A DNA stretch of 64,000 nt from Siphlonurus alternatus (lineage: Eukaryota > Arthropoda > Insecta > Ephemeroptera > Siphlonuridae). The notes under the pieces were generated by a model. It was not told the origin of the DNA and did no database searches. It saw only the letters and a list, made by a program, of their open reading frames with translations. Shown piece after piece: positions 53,698 through 64,000 of the stretch (its first letter is position 1; each line of letters begins with the position of its first letter). The stretch lies in NCBI GenBank assembly GCA_949825025.1, contig OX463778.1:14408171-14472170 (forward strand), read 5' to 3'. The position numbers and the translations under genes are program-made.

Positions 53698-55446
53698 ATG
53701 ATTTGACAATATTTATGGGCATAATGGAAGATTTGATAGCATAATTATATTATTGAAATTATTTTAGAGAAAAACATAATTAAAGCTTAAAAGCAAAATA
53801 ATATCAAAACCTTAAAATTATAATTATAGCATAATATGAAATCTTAAATTATTGTTTTAATGTTTCTATTTAATCCATTATCTATTCATCTTGATGAAAA
53901 ATTAAATTAAAAAAAATCTGCAAAGCAGAGATGCATTAATGTATAACATATATATAATATAATATTTATGCAGTGAATATTTTATATTTACATTTTTAAT
54001 CTAAAAGTTTGTGTAAATTGTTTGATTTGCGGCCCTATATATTGCATCATCTGCCAGCAAATGTAATAGAAATAGAAGAAGAGGCCAGGTACACAGCAAA
54101 GACTGTATATACTATCCAGCCTGTAGCAAGATGAGGTATTGATCCTGAGGAAATGAGTTACTTGCTTCTGGGAAGACTGCCTAATGACTATTTATAATAT
54201 ATACTTATTATATATATTGAGATCTCATCTGGTCTAACGTCATGGACTATGAAAAATAAATTCTATTATTAGTGGAATGTTTGACTTAGTTAATCTTAAT
54301 GTGTGTTTTTTTTTAATTACAGAGAGAGAAAAAACTTAATTCTATAGGTACAATGTAAGAGGAAGAACTGTTAAAGTGAGAATAATAAAAAATGTATAAA
54401 AATAATTATAGGTTTATAAAAAAAATTATATGGGAAACATATAAATTAAATGAATATGAGTGTATAAATATACTATGTATATTATTATTTTTGTTTTTTT
54501 ACAGCTATATCTGCAACTCAGGAATTTATTCATTATAAAACTTATCATTTTTCTCTCTCTCTCTCTTCTTTTTATATTTTATATAAAAACTTTTTACTAT
54601 AAAAAAATAATTTATTGATACTTGGTGTATTTTAAGCAGAGAAAATATTTAATATTATATTTTACTGAGTTGAGATGTGTGTATGCATGACTATTATTAT
54701 ATCTAATAATCTCTACTAAAACAGTTCCTCCTTTTTTGTTTTATTATTAATTATTAATATTTTTTTTTTTAAATTAAAGAGTAAAATCTGTACAGCATGT
54801 TTATGTATGTATGAACATTTTTGTACCGTTTTACATCGCACGGGATGTTCTTTTTAAAATATTTTTGGAACCCTGAGTTATAGGATGAAAAGTTGAACTT
54901 TGTGGTAAAAAATGAATATTTTGATGTAAATATATGGGCATCAAGTGGTGAACCACAACAATACATTTAAATATATTATTTTTTATATGGTCACCTAGTA
55001 TAATAAGTATACGAGTGCTCTTTTTTCTTTTAATATACTGTACTTAACTCTTTAAAAAGAACTTTACAAAAAAGCCACACATCCTATTTCGTTGAGGTAT
55101 ATTATGGGTCAGTTACTTTCTTGTTTTGTTTTGTTTTTAACGTGCTTTGTTTTGTCACTAAAATTAAACATAAATTAATACTAGGATGTTAAGTAGACAT
55201 CCCCTAAAAGCAACACATTATTTTGTTACCTAAATAGAGCAGTGATAGAGAGCATATAATATGACATTTAATGAATATGCTTTTGTTTTTTAGTTTGAAG
55301 ATATTTTGCTCGGAATAAATATAATAATCTGCTCTATTTCAGTAGGACATTCAACACCTGCGCACGGACGAAGGTAGTTTATAATGTTATGTATACTCTA
55401 TCATATGGCTGGACGTGTTTTTTTATCGCCCCTCTCTGATATGCCT

Positions 55447-58400
55447 CTACAGGAGGGGATTTGCTGTTCGCTTAGAGCGTTTCTTCAGCTTATCTTCATT
55501 GTTGAGCTTTACTCGGATCGCTTCTCTTACCGTACTTGCAGGAACATCAAACTTCTCCATCACAGTCGCTACAAAACACACACTTATATTATGTAACCAT
55601 AAGGCTAGAAACACACATATTATGTGACCATAAAAGTTTTTTTTGTTTTGTTTTTTACACCCCTATGAGTTTGGAGCTCGAGTAGGGTAATGGTTAAGGA
55701 TAAGGGATGAGGGAAATGATGATGGCCACAGCCTGTTACGAGTCCCAGCATTTGCTGAGGTGAGACTGGGGGAACTGTGGAGAACCTCAGTCAGGACGGA
55801 CACCTCTACTTTTTATCAATGGATCAAAGTGATGTCCAAAGCCTGGGGAACCACACCCAAGTCTTATTTCCTTGTCTCACTGATTTAACAGTTTGTTCTT
55901 AAAATATATAGATTTTATGTTATTATTTTAGTAAGATTTTAATAATGCATATTTAAATTTTAAATATATGTTGGTGTCATGAATGCATTTCCCTGATATA
56001 TTAGCTTTCATTAATGTAGAAATGTTTTAAAATATATAAAATATTAATTTTATTGTTTTCTAATGTTTAATTTCTTATTATTTTAGAACAATTGAAGCTT
56101 AGTATTTTGAAGCTATTATTTGTGACAGGTAGGTAATGTTACAGTGAAGGCAAAGTTTGGTGCAAGATTTGAGTTGACTCACCTATCACTCGTGTCACCT
56201 TCTCGGTGTCGAGCCGCGGCTTGGCACTGCCTTTACTGCCGTTGAGACAATGCGTGGCGAGCACTTCTCGGCCAAATACTGCCACCAGCAGCATGTTGGT
56301 GTACTTCTTGAAGTCACGGCACATGAGCATTTTGAGCTGCAAATCTGGAGACAGCGGCAGGGGAATGGTCGGAAGTCCAGCTGGGGGTGGCAGGGAAGCC
56401 TGCAGCAGAGCACAACATTTTGTACAGAAGTCCATTCTGCTACAATCTTAGTCACTTGAGACCACAGTCAGAACTCAGCGTTGAAAACTGGAATTTTTGT
56501 TTAGCTATTGTGAGAAAACCACTGCCTTAAAACCTCCTCATGAAACTACATCTTATCTTTGTTTGTTTCAAAATTATATCAATGAATTTTAGAACATGTA
56601 GTTCCTAAAGATATAAAATTTCCTCATAATTATTAATTCTGTCATATTTCAAAAGCATTTTCGTATATCTATGACTTTAAAGAAGGTACATTGTGACCTT
56701 AATTAAGCAAAGAAAATTTTACCTGTGGTTGTTGGGCACTAAGAGCCTGCATTCCATCATCTCGGTGGTTGTTTGGGGTCCCATTTTCTTGTGAGTGCAC
56801 TCCATTGGTTAGCACTGGGAATGGAGAACAGTCCATAGGAGTGCCCATTACACTGTCATTGTAGGCCGCTGTGAGAGAGGAGAGGCTGCATGAGATTGTG
56901 AACTGGCAGCATTTTTTATTTGATTACTTTTTTATCACATGTTAATGTAATTTTTACATAAAGGATTGTTTCTTTAAGAGATGACAATAACATTGATGTT
57001 ATTCTTCTTAAACAATACCTTGATAACATTGCCATTTTTTAGCAAGGGAAGATTTTCAGAGGGATCGAGGGGGTGTATATAAATGCAGTTTCTTAAGATT
57101 TTGATATATAGCTTACTATTGCATGAGCAACTTTGTCACGGACACTTTAGATATAATAAATGCATTTTAGTATTCTTTATTACAATCTTTTGAAAACAAC
57201 TACGATTCTCAAACTGTTAATTTGTGATGTTGGCTGACCTGCTTCTGCATGCCGCAGCCGCTCCATGGCTCTCAGCCTCTCTGCCTCGAGCTTGCGCTGG
57301 ACCTGCATGCGAAGAGTCATCTCCAGGCTGATACGACCGTCGTTGGGAGGTCCCTCGCCACCGTAGCACTGTCACAGACAAGTTAGAACGTGTTGATCAT
57401 GGGAATAGTGACAGCAACACACAAAAAGGGGCTGGAAACAATGATTATTGTGGCTGTGATTATTATTAATTAGTATCTCTCCACTCTCTCTCTCTCTTTA
57501 TTCTTTTGGACTGAATCTAACTTTGATCATTAAATTTATTTAATAAAAATATTGAATATAAATACTTTTATGTAATTTAAGCCATTCTGTTGAAAAAGTC
57601 ATGCATGCAGATATTAATTCGTTTTGATTACATTTCATATATACTGTACATTTATCACTCCTTGTATCACTGCAGTACAGTTTAATATCTTTATCCATTT
57701 AATTAATTTAATTGAAGCCTCTAAAGTTTCAAGAGTATATATATGTTTAAATAACACCACTGAAGACAATTAAACAGCTAGTGGCATGCAAGATTGTAAT
57801 TAAAATTCCACACTTTCCTGTAACCAGGACTTTTGTAAAAGGTAAACACCCCGGCTTACCTGCTGCTTAGAGGGTGGCTCCAGTGGTGGGGGCTTGAGGG
57901 GGCGTGGCACACACCGGGCAGGGGTGATGTGCGTCTCTCCTATCACGAGAACATCGCCCGGCAGTAGGTTGTCTTCCATCTGACTCACCCTCGCGGCTAG
58001 TCAGAATCAGATCAAGTCAGCTGTCAGTAGGTTTTGTGTCTTTTTATTGAATTGGACAGGTTCAAGCTAATTTTCTTGTTAGACACAAAAATTACTTACA
58101 AATAGATTTAAATTGAAATGCAATATTAAAATTTAGTCTAAAGATTCCAAATTACCAAATATGTTAGTATAGAGAGTGTAAATGGACAAAATGAAAAGGT
58201 TATACTTGTTTTTTTTTAAAAAGTATAACCTTTTGTTTTCATTAAAGAATTACTTTGATGAGAGGGGAGTAGTACCTATGTCAGCAGCTCTCTGGCCAGG
58301 AGCTGGCATCATCGCTCGACTGTGTGTTGTCATTTCCTGGGCTTCTCCTGTAGACAAACATCTTCAATTTGCAAATGGAACAATCAAAAGTGCTGTTAAC

Positions 58401-60874
58401 AGAGTTGAACTCTGTTTACAGAATTATTTTCTCATGCAGACTTGTCCTTTACAGTGTTTTTTCATTCACATACTCCACAATTACTGAACATGCATGCTCT
58501 AGCTTACATATGTACTAACTGCATGTATTAACTTAACCTTTGTAAATAGCCATACATATGGCTGGATATATTTTCATTTTTTGCTATCTCAACAACTGCG
58601 ACACACAAATCCAGGACGAAGCTCACCCTTGTTGTGGCAGGTCTGTCCTCTGAGCTGTGCTGCATAGTGGGCAGGGTCAACGGTGGTGACCTGTAGGTCA
58701 CGAGGCTTGGCATGCACCTCAGCGAGGGGGAAGTCTGGCAACGCTGCGTGCTCCGCCTCCTCTTCTTCGTCTTCCTCTTCTTCATCCTCGTACTCCTCGT
58801 CTTCTTCACTGTCCCCCGGCTGGGTCCCTCCCCCTCCATGCCACCCCTCCGCCCCTTCTCCTCCACACAACTTCTTGGCAGGAGGGGGGCCTGGAGAGCA
58901 GTTATCATCCTGGACCTCTTCCCTCTCTTTATCCTCCGTTGATGACGTGTGCTGCACAGAAAATAATGTTTCACTGAAAGATAGGCTAATTGCTGTGCTT
59001 CGCTGCTAGAAAAGTTGCATACATTTCAGGGGCCTTGCGTACAAATGCTGAATTTCAATGTGTTAATTAATGCATGTATTGTACACAATTTCTTTTACCA
59101 TGTAATTGTAAACCACAGAAGTAATATTAAGGGATGATTTAAGGGGTGCATTTACATTGAAATTGTTACATTTAAGAAATTTTATACTGACATTTTTAGC
59201 AAATTGAGTTTTGCTTTTACCATTTTAAGTAAAAACAAAATGGTTTAAACCAAAGCAACATAAAAACATTACAAAAACTGGCAATTTAAGGTTTCATTGT
59301 AAAATTGAATATGTAAATATTACAAGTTAGCTTAATAATCCATGCCAGCTAAGATGTTCTTACCTCACTAAGGTTGGTGAGGTCTGCCAAGCCTCTAATT
59401 TCCAGCAGTTCTGCGGTACGTAGCAGTCGAGGAATCTGCTCCTCTTCCACCATCACCTGTACAGAGAGGGGAGGTTAGCTGGAGACTTAATATCAGCTGG
59501 GAGTCATGTGGTGGGGGTAATGTAAGCTTGTTTATGTACACAATACAAATCTGGATTCTGAATTTACCATCTATCATGTTCTTGTACATAATATTTAATG
59601 GAGCACATACAAACAGACCTATAATTCTGGACTCAGAGGAAATATTTTATTCTTTTCCACTTAAAGAGAACATTTATCAGCTGCAATACAGTGTGTTTAC
59701 ACCCTTGACTGGTATTGTTAGTAGGAATGCCGGACACAGAGGTACCAGGTTCTGTTATTTTCTGTACATTGATGATAATTATATTTAGAACAGAAAGGTA
59801 TCAATTGTTGAAGGTTTGATCTCACCTGACCATTGTACATGAAGGTAAGGAGAGCCTGCAGCTCCACTAGTGCTACGTCCTTCAAAATGATGATGGGGTG
59901 AGCACACGGGTTCTCCTGAAATGTTAAACTTCATCAGATTCACTCCACCACAATGGGACCCTCAATAAAGTACTGTCTTTACGTACTGATCATGGGACAC
60001 ATATGGATCAAGTGGAAGGGTTTTGTAATTATGTGCTTTGTAAATAGCTGGCTCTTAGAGATTTGTCTTAATGTTTACCCGAGTCACATGCATTATAGAC
60101 ATTATGGAACTTAAGCATTTATAAATACTGCTTATTAATATTCAGAACATTAGTGAGGAAATTAAGAATTATTGCAGGTTTTAATTAAAAATGGTTATAG
60201 AATTAAAAAAAAATATTTAATTATAAAAATGAATAAATATTTCAAATTTAGATTTTGCTATAGAAAATATTAATGTAATTACAGTATAACAGATCTTAGT
60301 TTACCACTAAACAGCTCAGTAGACTAGACGGCGCCAGATATATCAGCCAATGAAAAGGCTAGAATGTCAGCTGGCCACCTTTTCATTGGCTGATATATCT
60401 GGCGCCGTCTAGTCTACTGAACTGTTTAGTGGTAAACTAAGATCTGTTATACTGTAAGAGGCAGAAAGAATACAAAAATGTATTAATAAAATCAATATTT
60501 TATATTGATTTATAATCAATATAATCAATATTAATAAATCACAATTAATTTCCTTATCAATTTTGTAAATTTTTCTCATATTAATTTTAGTGTTAATTTT
60601 AGAAAATTTCTAAAAATTGGGATTTATAATAATATAATCTCAAGAAATTTTAATTAAAAAATAAATAATATTTAATCTTTATAATTACCTTTAAAATTTT
60701 CTTCATATAATTGCTGCATGATGATAAAACTACTTTATGTGCTTTCAAACTTTGGCCTTCACACGCTATTGTTACATCTACAAAATCTTCATCCCCTCTT
60801 AGACTGTCTAATGATGTTAAAATGTTGTCAGAAAAATTATTCCACTTGAGGCAATACTGTTTACTTTCAGTCAT
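55447..60874 (-). CDS. BTB-BEN domain transcription factor (NACC1-like architecture)
   Basis: Complete 10-exon coding model on the minus strand, 505 aa: 60874-60689, 59915-59826, 59456-59364, 58951-58627, 58347-58276, 57996-57860, 57368-57239, 56868-56723, 56399-56183, 55568-55447 (TAG). All phases agree. Residues about 1-120 are a BTB/POZ domain of the insect BAB type (YCLKWNNFSDNILTSL, VDVTIAC, LKAHKVVLSSCSNYM, ENPCAHPIIILKDV, LLTFMYNGQ). Then come PPAKKL, a long acidic run (about 171-191), a short charged helix (about 317-344), and a C-terminal BEN domain (about 415-492: FKKYTNMLLVAVFGREVLA, LDTEKVTRVI, STVREAIRVKLNNEDK). BTB domains dimerise and BEN domains bind DNA or chromatin, so a nuclear regulator, probably a repressor, is inferred. 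Start at ATG ACT GAA; a splice acceptor just upstream (60902-60903) implies a 5' UTR exon. Confidence 0.92.
55637..55867 (-). mobile_element. 5S-derived SINE, 5'-truncated copy in BTB-BEN intron
   Basis: The + strand reads ACACCCCTATGAGTTTGGAG, GTCCCAGCATTTGCTGAGG, AACCTCAGTCAGGACGG and AAAGTGATGTCCAAAGCCT, the reverse complement of the SINE body. An A tail (T-run with G interruptions on +) starts at 55637. The 5S head is missing. It sits in the last BTB-BEN intron, in the same orientation as that gene. Confidence 0.7.
60282..60454. mobile_element. TA-flanked MITE family D, copy 1 (173 bp)
   Basis: TA-CAGTATAACAGATCTTAG and CTAAGATCTGTTATACTG-TA are perfect inverted ends flanked by TA. The arms are nearly perfect over about 80 bp (GTAGACTAGACGGCGCCAGA and its complement), with a short central loop. 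TA target and CAGT ends point to a Tc1/mariner-derived MITE. It is in the first coding intron of the BTB-BEN gene. A deleted relative is at 28216-28345. Confidence 0.85.
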
Positions 60875-61479
60875 CCTTTTCAAATGGAGGGGGTTGTAGA
60901 GCTAAAAATAAGACGTATATAAAATAAAAATTTAATTTAAAAAAAATATATATTATATTGATTTTTTATAATAATTAAATTACAAAAATAAAATTCGTCA
61001 ATGAAAATAATAGTAATTCATGATTTATAAATACAATATTTATTAATGTATCGATAATGTTTAATATTTAAATGATAACAAACCGGCATTTATATTTGAC
61101 TTATTGGAGAACATTTGGAGAACGATTGTGACCTCAATCATATCCCTTAGTATAAAAAAAAAAAAATGACACCCTTCACCTGATGAAACTCCAAAATGGC
61201 TTCACGATAAGTATTCATAATTTTCACCCCCCTCCAATCATCTCCGGTAATTTATCGATATCAGCCATAATTCATTTTTATCATTACTAGTTTACATTTT
61301 ATAATAAAAATACATAATGTCAGCTTACGATGTATGTAAAAAACACCAAGATATATGCTTATAAATTACCTCCCTCGCCCCTCCTTCACGGCAATCGCTT
61401 TCTTGGGCGTTCTTCTGCTTTGTTTCTTCCACCCCCACGGAGAAATACTTTCTTCTTTTTGGGCTCCTTCAGTCATAAT

Positions 61480-61555
61480 ATCACTTTTACTGCGGCGCTG
61501 ACCTCGTCGCGGCCCGACTTGATATCGCCGCGGGAGGAGGGTCACCTGATTTTTG
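61480..61555 (-). promoter_or_regulatory. CpG-rich patch, candidate BTB-BEN promoter or 5' UTR exon
   Basis: CTGCGGCGCTGACCTCGTCG and GATATCGCCGCGGGAGG form a short CpG-rich island in AT-rich DNA, about 600 bp upstream of the first coding exon. That exon begins with a splice acceptor, so a 5' UTR exon must lie upstream, and this is the only obvious patch. No TATA or initiator was assigned. Confidence 0.3.
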
Positions 61556-62298
61556 CTCCATCTAGTGTTCTTTACAGTAAGTACACGTTGTTTTTAAATT
61601 AAACCACCAGATGTCGGGTGGTTACTTGATTCGAAAATTTATGTCACGACCTTCAAAAAAAATATATATATTAATAATACTCTTACTTTTAAATGATAAA
61701 ATAAAAAAAATACTAAAGTTAATTTAATTGATCTTCTTTAATTATAAATTATTTGATCTATCCTAGACATCGAATACTAATTCAAACATTGATCTAGTTA
61801 TGTGTAAGCTATATTATATAGTATTATATACTATGATGAAATTATATAACTTAAAGTGTCTCATGCGCTCTCTATTGCGCTTCTATATAATATATATAAT
61901 ATGTGTGAATGGGAATGGTATTTGACATATGCTAGTTACAGAATTGTTTTCTCTCTGTAATATATATGCAACTAATTATCGATCGATCCTAGAAGCTCTG
62001 TAATATGTAGCAGCCGAGTTTTAACTTGTTTTAATAGCTAGCTGACGAAGGAAGGACCCTTCACCGTGCACTATATTAAGCCCTTAATTTTTTCTGTCAT
62101 TAATATAAATTATAAAATTATGAAGTATAATTTATTATAAATATATCAAGAGACTTTTTTTGTCACAAGATTTCCACATCATCATTTAAATTATAATTAA
62201 AGTTAATCTTACGCGATACAATTTTGCTTACAAATTTTTCCCGTATAATATAATATACTGGATGTACACGAGAGTAAATTATGTGTGTGTATATATGA

Positions 62299-62432
<134 letters not shown>

Positions 62433-64000
62433 AATTTCAAAGTATCATTGATATAGTAATTAAGAAATTAAACTGCTATAAATAAATCACTAACATTATG
62501 CAATATTTTATGTACACTTTGTACAGCAAAATTGCCTCTCTTTCTACAAAAAGTGACTTAAAATGAATTGAATAAAATTTTCCTTTTAGCCTAAAATTCA
62601 TCTCAATCTAAATGAATAAGAAGTATAAAGTATTATAAAAATGTGTTATAGGTATAGGGAATGAGTAAGCAAAATAATAAAAAACTGTATTTTTTAACTA
62701 CGATCCAGCCTAATTTCTTTGCACTAATAATAATATTATTATCATCATCTCGTAGGCTCTTTTCAATTTCACGATGAATCTCAGTTACTGCTGGAGTCAA
62801 AGAATATTTTTATACGACGGAATCGAATGAAATCAATTTTAAAAAATTGAAAATGTTCTGAAACTTAATCGCTTATGGTTTGAGCACATTCAATCTATAA
62901 GTTTTCTCACAATAGCTCCATTTCCGGTTTCCATCCATAAGGCCAATGTTAAACTAGCTACCTCGGTTTTCCACAAAATTGATAAGCCAGATTCACTTCA
63001 AAATTTGTATGCTACCTATTGGCAGCAAGTTCAATGTCTCCAGTAAGTCTCTTTTTGAATTCAGGCACAACGATTGCGAGATCTCAATAAACTGAGATTA
63101 TTCCACACGTTCATTCTTAAAGCATTATTTATAGGTTTAAATATTTGTAAATAATAACTGCATGCAACTATCAAAAATTGTATGCACAATCCTAACAGTA
63201 ATATTTTGTTTCAAATTATACGTATACTATTTTTGACATGATTGATGATATGGTTAAACAATTTTTTTTTAAATGTATTATTCTTACTTGATAATATTTA
63301 CTTCAACTTTTGATAAATAAGGGAATAAAAAAATAATACAAAATTTCACAATCAACACAAATTATATTAATGACACATTTTTTTTACACGTCTATATTGA
63401 TTGGACAAAGAAAACAATAACCAATTTTCTATTGTATACTTATACCTATCAAATTAAAACATCTGTTTATTTTTTTTTTTTACAATTAAATAATAAAGTT
63501 ATTATTATTTTTTTTTTTAAATATTATAACTTGCACAGTGACCACAACATTGCAACTACGAAGAAATTTATTTCACTAGCAACAACTAACAATAAGAAGA
63601 AGTAGTGTTGCGTTATTATGATGGTTTATTGCATGGGGAGACAAGAAAATTATGTATATTGAATAACAGTAAGGCGGCATTACATTATAGATATATTATT
63701 AGGGGATGAGCTAAAATACAGTAAAAGGGTTTTTACAGAAGAAGGAGGTAGGGAACGAGTGATATGGTCTGGTCATTTCAGTCACAACATACATTTTCAC
63801 AGTCTCGAATTTAAAAAAAGAAAAATCCGAGTATGAAATTTACATAACAAAAGTTTTTTTTTTTTTCATATCATTAAAAAAATTGTTATGATAATCTCAT
63901 ATATTCCTGTTAAGTCTCTATTAATTAACACATAATATTATTATTATATAATTAATCCTAATAAAAACTGTTACAACCATTTTTTTTATTATTATTATTA

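Larger units (their letters stand above)
47697..55446. other. Gene-free interval between convergent genes (7.75 kb)
   Basis: DPY19L ends at 47696 and the BTB-BEN gene ends at 55447 on the other strand, so both 3' UTRs lie here. Inside are a LINE 3' fragment (49990-50261), a C-run (50383-50402), a tRNA-derived SINE (to 50563), a small foldback (53571-53697) and many T-runs. The CpG-containing patch at 52155-52265 is unexplained. No conserved coding frame was seen. The minus frame at 48408-48629 has no splice or homology support. Confidence 0.65.

Noticed and set aside
58683..59009. Ser-rich + strand frame
   Set aside because: It is the antisense of the acidic-run exon of the BTB-BEN gene.

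Overview
The window is eukaryotic nuclear DNA: visibly AT-rich, with intron-split genes whose GT-AG junctions keep reading phase from exon to exon, GC-richer exons, long microsatellites and many small foldback transposons. The gene set (calcium-activated chloride channel, Asterless/CEP152, DPY19 C-mannosyltransferase, BTB-BEN factor with the YCLKWNN start of insect BAB-type BTB domains) points to an arthropod, most likely an insect. A hemipteran-like genome is plausible, but the sequence does not prove it.

Layout. (1) 1-4259: no gene seen; a 5S-rRNA-derived SINE, foldback pieces and a large CAGAGA/GA microsatellite. (2) 4260-23030, + strand: the 3' ten exons of a bestrophin gene (604 codons visible, first exon(s) outside the window), with a decayed duplicate of one exon, two tiny introns beside huge ones, and a frame-setting penultimate exon. 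(3) 23683-36673, + strand: complete 13-exon Asterless/CEP152-like gene (975 aa). Its 5.6-kb intron 8 holds two phase-matched exons of an unrecognised antisense gene and two TTAA-flanked foldback elements. (4) 37405-47696, + strand: complete 14-exon DPY19L1-like gene (749 aa). Its intron 8 contains a palindrome of about 2.8 kb with arms of roughly 0.8-0.9 kb. (5) 47697-55446: gene-free interval between convergent genes, with a tRNA-derived SINE, a LINE 3' fragment and a small foldback element. (6) 55447-60901, - strand: complete 10-exon coding region of a BTB-BEN protein (505 aa, NACC1-like architecture). (7) 60902-64000: its upstream side, with a CpG-rich patch near 61490 and a long AT microsatellite.

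The first three genes run head to tail with only 653 and 732 bp between coding regions. They do not form a pathway: one is a plasma-membrane anion channel, one a centriole-duplication scaffold that recruits Plk4, one an ER glycosyltransferase, and the fourth a nuclear factor. The most unusual content is in the introns: the large palindrome, the 5S-derived SINE family (six copies or pieces), MITE families present in two to three copies, the antisense gene fragment and the duplicated bestrophin exon. All exon models come from reading splice junctions and phase by eye. No database search was run.
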